A stretch of 64,000 nucleotides of DNA from positions 620,001 through 684,000 of the forward strand of contig JAODTK010000333.1 in NCBI GenBank assembly GCA_026419785.1. The letters are read 5' to 3'. Under the pieces are notes generated by a model. It searched no databases, had not been told where the DNA came from, and worked only from the letters and a program-made list of their open reading frames with translations. Every line of letters starts with the position of its first letter. The stretch's first letter is position 1. Below, piece after piece: positions 33,284 through 44,300 of the stretch. Position numbers and translations under genes: made by a program. The stretch comes from Sclerodactyla briareus. Lineage: Eukaryota; Echinodermata; Holothuroidea; Dendrochirotida; Sclerodactylidae.

Positions 33284-35631
33284 GTCTCGCCTGAACTTTG
33301 TTCAGGGGAGACATTAGTGTCACTTTGTTGTGTGTGTGTTTGTATGTGTCTGTCTATATGTCCGTCTGTCTGTCCATCCGTTTGTGCGGTTTTAGATATT
33401 CATGAACCGGGGAGCCATTCATGCTGGGGGGACCTTTATGACGAAGGTGCGACGGTGAAGAGTTGGCCGTGTGCATCCACTTTTCGCCCAAAAGACCACT
33501 ATTCCATAATAAAATTTGCATATTCAATGAAAATTGGCCCCGGAAGCTTGCGTACAACATATCTCTTGATCGGTTAGATTGCCATTGGTGATGATGCCGT
33601 TGGGGGTATATAACAACAACTAGCCAGTTTGTAAACGGAACTGATTAGATTCCTGGCATATATATGCTAAATTAAGTAGTCTAATTGCCTAATTTTGCGA
33701 TATTTTTGAAGTTCGTTGGATTTTGAATGAAACTCGGTGGAGATGGTTTATCTATAGTCCCAATAAATTTTCATTAGGGACGAGTTCACCAAAAGTCATT
33801 TAATGTTACTAATTTGGCATTACCTAGTCTAATTTGCATAATTTTGCGATTTGAAGTTGGCTTGAATCCTCCATGAAACTTGGTATGTGGTGATGGTATG
33901 CCTTTGATCCTGATAAATTTACCACAGTGTCAAAGTTCACTAAGGTCCATTTATGTGATAATTTGCATAAATATGCAATTTTTCGGAGTTTTGTTAAATG
34001 GCCATACAATTGGAATGAGTGCAGTCAGGGTGCTCGTCGAGATTTGTCATGGTAATTTTTTGGGTTTCGTGGATCAAACAACATCTAAAGACAAGGTCAA
34101 AGGTCAAAGGTCAAGTTTTAAGAAATTGTGCCATTTTAGGAGTTACCAGCCAAAGAAATAAAACTGTCAATTTTTGGGTAATGTGATAGAGCCCTGTGTG
34201 CTTCATAGACGAAACCAACTCCCGCTTCGATCTGATCACATGGTCTTCAAGTTCGAGTCGCCAAGGTCTATTTGAATACTTTTTGGGCGATAGCATAGGG
34301 GTGTGTATCTGATTACCTAAATGACGTCTGGGGCTTGTTGCTTCCAATCGAAGTCAAGCATTTTTCATAAAAAACGCCAATTCATCGAAGGTCATTTAAG
34401 GTCACTCATGGACGCGAACTGCCAAATATAACATCCTGCAACAACGCTTCTCGTGACTGTGTGTTGATAGGCTGGATTTGGGGACATGCGGCATATTGTC
34501 AGGGTAAATTTTGTCATAAACGCTGTAATGTCATTAAAGGTCATTGCAAGTCACATGGCGCAAATAAGCCAAAAAATAACATTCTCCTGCACATCCTCGC
34601 AAACACTGTAATGTGGTATGGCTGATTTTCGTACAAGGTGGCTCATTTATGATGGGAATATTTCATAAACTGTGTATGTTATCAAAGGCCATTCAATTAT
34701 CCGAATCTTAATTGTGAAAGTATTGAAATTAGTAAATTAGCCCCTACGAAACTCCATACTCTTTTTTGATGATTTTATTACCCTCTCGGCTACCCAGTTA
34801 AGAATGGTATAGCCAGCTTAGGCATCACTATCAATAAAGCAGAACTATCTATTTGAATTTTTACTAATTTCAACTTTCAACCCGTCGGTATGTATTTCCA
34901 ATCATCTTAACTAGTATTCCTATCTGAAACAGACAGAAATTTCATTCATTGTCTTATACAAACTCATGGGCCTACCTGTGACAAAATGCAGAGGAACATG
35001 GTTGCACAAATTGATTGAGCAGCTGATTACAGTGGAAGCCCCCTATTGTATATCACGGCTATATATAGCCGTTGTCCCGCAACACCATAAGGCCTACTGT
35101 ACATGTCACAGCTAACAGCCTGGGGTGTAGGTTACACCTGCAGGAACGGAGCCTAATTAGATGGCTTATTCCATCTAAGACAGGGGATGCTGCAAGTAGC
35201 TGTGAGAGGGGTGGGTGTGAATTCCCTCGGGAGTTACTGGAAGCAGGTGTATATATAAAGGCATACTCTTTGATGATATATGCTATTGCTATTAGTACAT
35301 TTTTTTCATTCCATCACCCCACTTCTTTCTTAATTTTCGCTGTTATAAATTGTAATTATTATGAATATTTGACATTATTATTTACAGAGACTGAGAGGTC
35401 ATTCATGTGTCTATTTTGCATAGTTCTTCCAAATTTCATTTCTTTCCAAAGTCGTGTGATTTTCATAAACCTTTTGAAGAGTTTATTTGCGAATATTGAA
35501 GTGGAGAAAATGGGCAATGGAATTCCGTTGGCTATTGTGACTAATTTTACCTTGTAATTTTTGTCATGGGTACTAAAAGAACAAATCACTGATCGCGCAA
35601 CCAGGCGAGACCTGGGGCAATCGCCTTGTTG
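33284..35631 (+). mobile_element. Helentron-like element, family B, copy B1
   Basis: The left end is a 29-nt hairpin at 33284-33312: 13-bp arms (GTCTCGCCTGAAC and GTTCAGGGGAGAC) with one mismatch. The right end at 35598-35631 is another hairpin, arms CAACCAGGCGA and TCGCCTTGTTG, 10 of 11 paired. Left GTCTCGCC and right GGCGAGAC are also inverted repeats of each other, an asymmetric subterminal arrangement. The interior has imperfect repeats containing AATTTGCATAATTTTGCGAT and three AGGTCA half-sites at 34094-34113. A perfect palindrome, CGGCTATATATAGCCG, lies at 35056-35071. No replicase or helicase coding was seen. Part of 34.2-35.5 kb may be unrelated sequence between two family ends. Confidence 0.5.
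34094..34113 (+). promoter_or_regulatory. Three AGGTCA half-sites with 1-bp spacing
   Basis: AGGTCA occurs three times in a row with a single A between copies. This is the DR1 arrangement recognised by RXR/HNF4/COUP-type nuclear receptors. It is within a transposable-element copy; binding is not shown by sequence alone. Confidence 0.4.
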
Positions 35632-35674
35632 ACAACTACTCTGTGAGGATGTATTTTTGGGTAAATTTTGGTTT

Positions 35675-35910
35675 TTTGACATGATAACTTGAGCTCCACT
35701 TGAATGGATGAAACTCAGACTTGTACGTGAGTCCCCCTAATTAGTATATGAATCATATCGTTTTGAAATTAGGTCGAAAGTCATTTGAGGTCAACAGAGG
35801 TGAAGTCTGGAAACCCTGGGACTGGAAAAGTCCGGAATGATGTTGGTCTGATCAAGCTGTATGCAGCTTCTATAATGGAGATTACAAAGAACGCTTGCTC
35901 TTGGTGTGGA
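35675..35910 (+). repeat. Family C repeat unit
   Basis: ACTTGAATGGATGAAACTCA, TTTGAAATTAGGTCGAAAGT and TGTTGGTCTGATCAAGCTGT follow the usual family order. The trailing part, to about 36080, resembles 31385-31450 and 40440-40500. Confidence 0.5.
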
Positions 35911-36118
35911 TTGCATAATCCTCCAGATGCAGTTACTACTACCTAGCTGACCTAATCATAACTTCAGAATCAGAGAGAAATGGACCTGATGTTCCACTAG
36001 ATTCATCTAAGAGACACTGATCGATGTTATACCAAATTCAGCTAGGGACAACTCTCAGTGATTCATCCAAGGCATAACAGGTAACTTCTGCTAAATAACG
36101 TGATGTATTTTCATCATT

Positions 36119-37292
36119 GTCTCCCCTGAACAAGTTCGGAAGCGACTAGCGATAACTTCTGGTCATGTGGGTAGGCATGTGTTTGTTATGTGTGTGTGGT
36201 ATTATGTCTCACTTGCCCGTTAACGGTAAAACCGATTTCGAAGAAATTGTGTAGGTGTTTTAGGGATTGGGTGACTCGTCTGATTAGTTTTGGGAAACAA
36301 AAAATCACTAATCAGTAGGGTAATAGCCCACTGTAATGTAATTCATTGTTTGGGCTTGTTAGCAAGATAAACCGTAGGTGCTCTGGAGAGTGGTTCTTCG
36401 GCACGTGGGGGCAGGATGATAAGGTAAATGAAATTGATTAGATTTTCAATGTAAAATATGCTATAGTGTCCAATTGATATTTATGCAGGGAATTTCAAGT
36501 TGGTCAGATTTCCAACAACTTGGTAAATACGGTCTGCTTTTTGTTCCGAACACTTTTTTTAATGAAGATCAAAGCAATGAGGTCATTCAATGTGTCCTAT
36601 TGCAATAATTTTATGCAAAATCTTGAAGTGGGTTTAGATTTTCATGAAACCTGGTGGGGATGTTTACCTAGTTCTGATCTTTCTTTCATGGGATTCGGGT
36701 AACTGGGAAAAAAGTCATCATCGAGTCTAATATGGCATGATTTATGCATATGTTAAAGTTGCCTATTTTCATGAAACTTGGGGGGGTAGGCTTACCTTCA
36801 TCTCCCCAAATTTTCAACCCTGACTGGGTGCTCACTGGAGGGTCATCAGTGTTGTGGTCTATTTGCATAGATTATTCCAAATTCAAAATAAAAAGGGTTC
36901 ATGCAGCTTGAATGGTATGGTCTACCTTTCGTCCCCCCCCCCCAAAAAAAGAAATTAACAGTGACGGGTCACTGGGGGTATATTCTATTCCAAGTGTATT
37001 AATTGCTTGATTCATGCAATGTTCAAGTTTGTTGGATTCCCATTGAAAACATTTATTTGGATGCAGTCATCAAGCCCTTGGTTAATGAGATATGATATTA
37101 TTCATGAAAGTTGGTATTTTGTCTAATTTGAAAATTGAAAATTTTTCATCTGTCAGTAGCTGTTTCGTTAATGCTATACCAAAATTGAAATCATCAAGCA
37201 CATGGAAAGACCTATAATTGTATGCATGGTGACTGATGGAAGAAACACCTGATCGCGCAACCTGACGAGACACTGGGGGACGATCCCCTTTG
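36119..37292 (+). mobile_element. Family B Helentron-like element, copy B2
   Basis: The left end is GTCTCCCCTGAACAAGTTCG. The right end carries GATCGCGCAACCTGACGAGA followed by a degraded hairpin partner. Internal units with TTCATGAAACCTGGTGGGGA and TTTATGCA phrases resemble copy B3. No coding sequence. Confidence 0.55.
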
Positions 37293-37448
37293 GAGGATAT
37301 TCAAAGTTTTCTCATTTTGAAACTGACGAGCGGTCTCTGAATGGCCAAGGGAGGTGAAGAAGACGCTATCTTTTCATTTTGATAAAGGCTATATTGGAAT
37401 GAGATAATTGTTCTTCAATGTCTTATTTGTCCCTTCCACATATCGCAG

Positions 37449-37590
37449 GGAGTTAGACCCAGACCAGGGAAGAGGATTGACAAAGGCAATCAACGACCTC
37501 CATCATTTAGAGCTGGAGAGAGATAAAGAGTCAAAGGGCTTCAAAAGAAGACCTTAACAAACCAGGCAATCATTGGAGGAAAAAGAAAAG
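37449..37590 (+). pseudogene. Coiled-coil exon remnant, copy 1
   Basis: A pyrimidine-rich stretch ending ATCGCAG precedes a frame reading RELDPDQGRGLTKAINDLHH, then LELERDKESKG, and then breaking. A neighbouring frame gives QSLEEKEK, ending at AAAAG|GTGGG, a plausible donor (GT at 37591). The charged, heptad-like sequence is typical of long coiled-coil proteins; the family is not identified. It is clearly homologous to 43971-44122. The two frame breaks mean a pseudo-exon or uncorrected indels. Confidence 0.45.
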
Positions 37591-37619
37591 GTGGGAATTT
37601 TTCTCTGTTCTCTGCGTAA

Positions 37620-38334
37620 TTTACTTTCATGTATATCGATCTGTCTGGGTCTGTCCCATCCATCATCTCTAAAATGTTTGTTTCTCGACTGATGTTGATC
37701 AAACTTGAAAGGAAACAATGCTTATTGGCCTATGGGCAGATTTGACCTCTTCAAAGGCAAGGTCCAGGTGATTAAACAGACATAATGCGATTATGTGGGG
37801 GAACTGCAAGATTGGTTGGATTACCATCAACTTGTCCACGTCTTTATGGCTGTGGTACTTATGGTTATGTTCAGGGATTTCAGCCTCAAAGCTTGGGGTG
37901 ATTCAGAATTATGTAAAGAACTGCATAATGGTGTCTCTCTCGCAAATTAGGTTGATTACCATCATACTCAAGTCAGTGTTATCCATGGAACCCTTGTGAG
38001 ACCTATGGGGGGGGGGGGGGTTCATAATTTTCAGGTCAGAGGTCATTGATGAAAAAGCTATTAGCAGTTATGTGACAGAAAATGTGAATTGAAAGTCTGC
38101 AAAAAACGCTCCACATATGAGTGGATACTGGCATATACTCCATCAGTGTTATCATGACTAGTGGTTACTCATAGGGTATGGTATTCAGTATTTTGGTCAA
38201 AGACAACAGAGGGGCATAATGAGCTTTGTAAAAAAAAAATCTGTGAAGTCCTTCTCCTCCATCAGATTAATTCGGATCACTATGGGTGGGACTTTGTCAG
38301 TGTTATAATGGATTGGTTCACTCGGTCTTCTTTT
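37620..38334 (+). repeat. Family A remnant
   Basis: The 5' segment of family A is recognisable (TGATCAAACTTG, CTATGGGCAGATTTGACCTC, AAAGGCAAGGTCCA), followed by degraded core and a G14 run at 38007-38020. Confidence 0.4.
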
Positions 38335-40825
38335 TTTAATGTTGCCCACACCGAGGCCGCCCATGTTTATTGGTGGGTCAATATGAGAGTCAGAATGGGC
38401 ATAATAAACTAGTGTGTGAAGGACACCTGATTATACCACTGTGAGAGAGAATGCAAAGCATTCCCAACCATGGAGCATTACATTTCTTCAAAAACAAAAA
38501 TATGCCATAGGTGTTAGGATCAGTTCAGCACACCTCTGATTATCTTTTGTCTACAGTGGAAACACTCTCTTTTGGGTTACAATTTGTCTTCATACCAGCA
38601 GCAAACAAACTGGAGCATGTGGTGTTGGACAGACAAATCCTTCCCACAATGGGTTTCATTGTGGAAATAGACTCACTGTGGGTTGCTCACTGTGGACCTG
38701 CTGACAGATAAGATGAACACTCGCCTGTGCTCTGCAGAATGCTAGGGAGTAATGTAAACAATCCTCTCTCACATAGAGCTCAATGGGGATGGCTGTGGGA
38801 AATGGGGTAAATAATGGATCCAAATTGAAATCCGATCACACTGTGCAAACATTGATGTTAACTGACTAGCCAGTGTCATGTCCACACACCACAGTTTAAC
38901 CTTGATCGCATTATGTTTTAGAAATTATGAGTAACTGACGAAACAGAATGGAATGAAAGAGCCAACAAAAAACTAAATAACAAACGAACGAACGGAGAGA
39001 CCATGATAAGTTGTTAGAGCAGCCACCCGCAACTAAAAATGCGTAGCTCTATCACTGGTGCATCTGGAGCCTTCTGGTTTTTTGGGTCAGCTAGGGGTCA
39101 GCTAGGTCAGTCAGCAGTCATGTAGAGGAATACCTTTCCCCAAATGTATTTTGCAGTATAACTGAGTGATCATAACATGTGGTGGATCGTCTCAATGACA
39201 GATATTTGATCAAGAATTTGAAGTGTTGGTCATCAAGTGTCATTTTGAGTCACAGATAGGTCATCTTATCTGCAATGAAACAATTGCATCTATGTGGTCT
39301 GAGCTACATCACCCTTGGTACTCTAGTTCCAAGATGGTTTCAGTTGTTTCCATGCCTGCAGGCAGTCACCCCCCACCTCCACATGGACTCATGTTAATCT
39401 GAACAAACAGCACACACATGTATGAAGAATTTCAAGAATTGTATTTTGAGATATAGAGCTGTCCATTCAAAATCCTTGTGGCTATTAGTTTTAATCCTGG
39501 GTATCCACATAGTAATGAATCTATCTAAATTGAGTGTTGGCACAATTGGCAGGGCATTGCCTTCTGCCTGGGAGACCAGAGGTTCCAAAACCAATCAGGT
39601 GCATACTGAAGACTTTAAAAATGGTGCCTGTTGCCTTCTTGCCGGTCGCTCAACACAAGGAGTCAGGGCCAAATGAGGGGTAGGCAAACTTGGCAAGTCA
39701 TCATCTGCATGTGATTACCTCACCCCACATTAAGAACCACAAAAAGGCATTGCCTTATTCCATGTACCTGTTGAAGAATTCACAGCTAACAATAAGGTGC
39801 TGTATCCATGTCTGCACCCGTATACCATTGAACTGAGCCCATGGGTGCTTTCGCTCAAATTGCACAAATGTAGCCGAGAGAAATGTACAAATATGTATGA
39901 AATCCATCAGGCCAAAAAGGCAGTTTCAAAAATGGCCTATTGGTGCACCTGTAATGACATTTGACCTTTGCCTTCATATGGCTAAGATGTCTTGCACAGT
40001 CAGTGAACACTGATCCTCAGTTTGGTCACATTTATTGAGGATGACCATTGAGAGAAAAGAGGCTTCACACGTGGCCTATTAATGCCCCTTCAAATGACCT
40101 TGATCTTGACTTTACCTCCACATTGTCAAAGATGGTTCCAAGTTCACTAACATTGGGTCCAGTTTTTGTTGACATAAAGAGTAACTGTTTGGTGGTCCTG
40201 TATGCTTCTTTTCATCAGTTGTTACTGATTTAACTCTAACCATCACTATATGACTTGCATCTAAAATCTGCAAACAGCCGAGGACTGCAACGTCCAAAGG
40301 AACATGACACAGTTTCACCTCGACCCATCTGAATGGATGAAATCCCCCCAACTTGGTATGTCCTGGGTTCCCATGATGAGTACATGAACCATGTTGTTTT
40401 TGGAAATAAGGTCAAAAGTTTATTTAAGGTCAACAGAGGTCATCCTATCAGAGACACTGATCAATGTTACATCAAATTCCAGCTGGGGTTATGATATGCA
40501 ATGTCTACTCATCTCGAAACAGACAAGCCATATACCTTAACTTTTGTGACCCTTGAGAGCACTGTATCATCCATGCAAGTCGGTGGCCTGGCAAATCACA
40601 ATTGTTCCTTGTACTTTCGAGAGATATTTTTGTCATGCCACAACTACTGTTCCATTATCCTGAATTATACTGTATTTCAACCATGGCATTAGGTTAGCTG
40701 TGCAGTGTTTTGTGTGTTCTGCATCATAATTCTCGCTCATCAGACACAAAAATATACAAAGCACCTCACACTGATTTGAGTCATACCGTCACGATTAAAC
40801 TTTTCGGCCATTCAGATTGCAGAGA
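38335..40825 (+). repeat. Duplicated composite module, copy 2
   Basis: It matches 30345-31830 in order: GCCCATGTTTATTGG (near 38360), ACCACTGTGAGAGAGAATGC, SINE tail, minus-strand family A remnant (about 39836-40130), family C unit (about 40315-40500) and CAAAGCACCTCACACT. It carries about 1 kb of additional sequence at about 38510-39530, absent from copy 1. A degraded family A 3' end (TGTGGTCTGAGCTACATCAC, then CTTGGTACTCTAGTT) lies at about 39294-39328. Confidence 0.65.
39534..39800 (+). mobile_element. tRNA-derived SINE
   Basis: A tRNA-like head has box A-like TGGCACAATTGGCAGGGC (39538-39555) and a degenerate box B, GGTTCCAAAACC (39581-39592). The body contains AATGGTGCCTGTTGCCTTCT, and the 3' part ACATTAAGAACCACAAAAAG then GCATTGCCTTATTCC. 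The body and 3' part recur at about 30555-30760 without the head. Diverged box B and an unclosed acceptor stem argue against an active tRNA gene. Confidence 0.65.
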
Positions 40826-40976
40826 AGGATTTCACTAAGCCCTTTGAATTTCAAAAAAAAATGGGTAACAAGCCTAGCTCTGAATTTTTTTAGTTGCACC
40901 AGTGGCGCTCCTATCATTTGAATACTATATGTGACATTCTACACTTCCATGTTCGTTTTTTGCATTCAGCAATAAA

Positions 40977-41374
40977 ATTATTGGAGGATAGAAAACGTTG
41001 TTGGGAGACAACTGGATCTGACCTCGAGAGGAAGCTGAGAGTACTAGTCCAACCGCTAGAAACCGCAGACCTTCCCTGCTGGAATCGCGAGAGGACCATC
41101 GAAAGACTCAAAGGAGATGCATACCATCAGTCAACGCTAGAAACCAGCAAACAGTCCCTCCTGGAATCACGAGAGGACCATCGAAAGACCAGAGAGGAGA
41201 AGAGGTTGTTGGAGACCTGGAGCTGAACTCGAGGAGAAGCTGAGAAGACCAGTCAACCACTAGAAACAGCAAACAGTACCTGCTAGAACATGCAGCCGAC
41301 TGGAGTCATTGGAGGATGAGTTACGAGCCAGCAAGGGATTAAAAAACCAGGCAGTGACCAGGTAAAGCTAGCAT
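40977..41374 (+). pseudogene. Coiled-coil exon or exon remnant with internal repeats
   Basis: The sequence encodes coiled-coil-like peptides: LLEDRKRCWETTGSDLERKL, then LETSKQSLLESREDHRKTR and EEKRLLET. After frame changes it ends RLESLEDELRASKGLKNQAV at CCAG|GTAAAGC, a good donor near 41370. It contains an internal duplication of about 204 bp (GTTGTTGGGAGAC near 40996 and GTTGTTGGAGAC near 41203). Within this, CTAGAAAC motifs recur at 41056, 41137 and 41260. At least two frame changes are needed to read it through. The protein family is not identified; cytoskeletal or centrosomal coiled-coil proteins are candidates. Its position between the two related remnants suggests one exon cluster. Confidence 0.45.
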
Positions 41375-42700
41375 CCACTGTTTTAGGTGAAAACTGGTGT
41401 TGTAATCACGTGGTAAATGGAACTGTTTGGAATAATATTTGCCTTTTTATTGTGGTCTCTTTTTTTCAAGAGAAAATTTCAATGGAACAATGAATTTTTC
41501 CTCATTTTTTTTGGCCAATGCAGCCTAAACTGGTTCCTTGTTGTTTTTTTGGTCGATCAAGGAATGGTTCCTTTGGAGTCAAGCTCTCATGGCTAGAGGT
41601 GTGTGGAAGGTCCTACCGCTGAAATGGCCTTCCCTTTGTGTGGAGGTGGGTGTGGCCCAGTGAGTGTGCACGGCATTGGGCCGTCCAGGTACCTCACTGC
41701 ATGCCGCTTTCCGGCATTTTCCTCGACTACACAAGCTGCAAGGATGGCCAGAATGCATTACCCATGAGCTTTCAAGTTTTCTCACTAGTTGGTGCAGAGA
41801 TAAGAGTTTTAATTCATGTGCAACCTAGTGGTTAAGTGCCATTTACTTCTTCATGCTAGCTGCCAAGGGGTGGAGTGTTGATACCATTGTGAACCGTCAT
41901 TCTGCCATTCCTCCGCTCCATCCGGTTTTTCCCCAGACCACCCCACATCATGCAAGTGTTCGGCACTGCTCTTTGCTGTTAGTCAGGCTCCCCTGTGGAC
42001 ACCCTACTATTTGTGATCATGCACACTACCTTTTACTTTGTGGGGCCTCATTGTTGTTTCATGCATTGTCGGTGGGGCTTCTTCTGGTTCAAATCAGCGG
42101 GTGGTTCAGTGGGTGGGTGCGTGGTTCATCTGGATATCCTGGTAAAAGACCAGAGCCTCATCTTTGTGTCATCTTGGATGGCACTTCCTGAGCTCAGTGA
42201 AAAAACTCTCTTTGGGTCTCATAGACGAGATCCTGGTGCAGGTCCATGCTCTCAAGTGGAGATTGTCAGGACCCTGCATGGGGAACCTGTATATTTTATC
42301 TCTGATTATCTTTGAGTCTGGTGTTCTCACTCAATCATTTCAGCTCATTCAGCCATGTGGTCCCCTCCTATACTAGTGCCGCTACCTCTCTTCCTCACAC
42401 CTTGTGCTACTAATGCTGACCATCTCCGAGTTGAGGTCCCCTCAAGCGGGTTCCAATGTGGTGTGTTATCACTGCTTTCAGTGTGTCATGTTCTCAAGTT
42501 TTGGTGGTTCCTGTGTGGTTTTTGTGAAGTCCTTCCACCTGTTCTAATACCTCACTCTGATAAACCTCATCCTTCTTTCACCTTCCGTGAGACCTTCTCC
42601 CTGTCAGTGTGGCTAGTTTCAAAGGGAATGAAGGGTTGGTTGAGTGATTATGCTGTGGCGCTTTCTCTCCTTTGCCATATTTGACGAGGAATTAATAAGA
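41375..42700. other. Unassigned GC-richer region
   Basis: Overlapping open frames of 60-112 codons occur on the plus strand (for example 41853-42191), but none carries a recognisable domain and codon patterns shift between frames. A decayed retroelement or gene fragment is possible. Confidence 0.3.
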
Positions 42701-42859
42701 AATCTGTAGGAATTTTTAGAAATCTGTCTTATTTTTGTCCTCTCCACTCCGACCGGTAACTTAAAGTGCGACCCTCATCAGTCAGAGCTGAAGACTGCTG
42801 AAGAGGACATTATAGCACATTCATTGTTCTGTGACAAAGTCAGAGTATTCTGTTCAGTC

Positions 42860-43720
42860 ATGACAGTGTGTTGTTTGTATGTGTATGTATTCATGTCCCT
42901 AGCCTTGTAAACATGATAACTTGACCCAACCTGGATGGATCGAGTGATTAGTACATGATGCCCAGTGTTTTGGGTAAGGACAAAGGTCATCTGGGGGTTC
43001 ACGAGAGTGAAAGTCTGATAATCTTGGTACCACGATAAGTCCTGAATGCCTAGTCCGATCCGGTGGAATGAGTATCAGCTTTCTCATGCGGGAGTACAAG
43101 ACCCGATTGTTTTTTGAATGTAGACTGAGGGTCAGTTCTGGGAAAAATGTGAAGAAGTGATAATTTGGTTGGCAAATTTTTAGCTTGTTAATACAATAAC
43201 TCGATCCCACTGGATGGATGGAGCTCGTTCTTGGTATGTGGATGCCCCCCATAATGAGTACATGATCTCTCATCTATTGTTTGGGAGTCCAGGTCAAAGG
43301 TCATCGAGTGGTCACGTTGAGGTCAAACGTCGCAAACTTGATAACACAACGAGTCCACAATGCTGATGTAGTCTGTGGATCAGATTCGGGGAACACCATG
43401 GGAAAATGTTCATTGTTCGGGTCATGTCTGAGGTCAACAGAGTCATGGTCTGAAAATCTTGTTGCACATCAAATGCCTGACCTTAGTCAGGTTGACATTT
43501 AGTATGCAGCTTTCTTATGGGAAGTACATAACTCTATCGTGTTGGGTAGACTGGGCCAGTTTGAGGGTAAATGGGGATATTGTGAAAATTGGATATTGTG
43601 GCATTTCAATTGTTAACCAAGACCTCACATGTATGTAATGAAGTTCATACTTGTATGTGAGTTTCCCCATAATGAGTACTACATTGTCTGTTGTAATCTT
43701 TTAGATGGTGAAGTTGACAA
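42860..43720 (+). repeat. Family C repeat, three units
   Basis: Units start near 42915 (CAACCTGGATGGATCGAG), 43195 (CCCACTGGATGGATGGAGCT) and 43610, each followed by ATGAGTACATGAT-like and AGGTCAAAGGTCA-like segments. A DR1 pair of AGGTCA half-sites lies at 43291-43303. TG-rich sequence precedes the first unit. Confidence 0.65.
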
Positions 43721-43970
43721 TGCTTTGCTTGATCAATTCAGGATCAGTCGAGGACACACTGACCTTTGGGCTTTTTCTGGTTGTTGATATGTCATATACT
43801 CAACTAACAATCTTCTTTTCTGTCGCCTTCCTACGATTGGTGACATTCGTCAATCATAGCCAGGAGGCGAAGGTGCTATGCCTTCTTATTAATAGAGGCT
43901 AATGAAATTATGGGGGGTTTAAAAAATTGTTTTTCTATCAATTTGTGATTATTTGTCACATTCCCTACAG

Positions 43971-44122
43971 TTATCGCGGCTTTGGGGAATTGGACCTGAC
44001 CAGGGAGACATTGAAAAAGACAATCAACGACCTCCATCGTCAGAGTCTGGAGAGAGATCAAGAGTCAAAGGCTTTGGAAGAAGTCTTCCCAAACTAGGCA
44101 ATCATTGGCGGAGAAAGAGAAG
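43971..44122 (+). pseudogene. Coiled-coil exon remnant, copy 2
   Basis: An acceptor-like ATTCCCTACAG at 43961-43970 precedes a frame reading YRGFGELDLTRETLKKTIND, LHRQSLERDQESKALEE, then VFPN and a stop at 44095-44097. A shifted frame continues with RQSLAEKEK. It aligns with 37449-37590 over nearly its whole length, keeping INDLH..., LERD and ESK at equal spacing. The peptide is strongly charged with heptad-like hydrophobic positions. The stop and frame shift mean either a decayed duplicate or sequence errors. Protein family not identified. Confidence 0.5.
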
Positions 44123-44144
44123 TGATCAATTGAAATTTTTGCTT

Positions 44145-44300
44145 GTTAACAAGACTTCACCGTGAATGAATGAAGTTCATACTTGGTCATAAAAGATTTC
44201 CTCCCCCTATGAGTACTACATGTTTCCCTGTTTGTAAATCTTGTACCATGATGAAGTTGACATGGCTTAGCTTAGTCAGGATCAGTCATCAAATCATTGT
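44145..44300 (+). repeat. Family C repeat unit
   Basis: TGAATGAATGAAGTTCATAC, TATGAGTACTACATGTTTCC and a TTGACATGGCTTAG segment resemble 43610-43720. Confidence 0.5.

Noticed and set aside
35072-35557. 161-codon plus-strand open frame
   Set aside because: No recognisable domain. The C-terminal half is hydrophobic from T-rich DNA and it lies within or beside a repeat copy.
41853-42191. 112-codon frame in a GC-richer block
   Set aside because: Overlapping frames of similar length and no recognisable motif; coding status cannot be supported.
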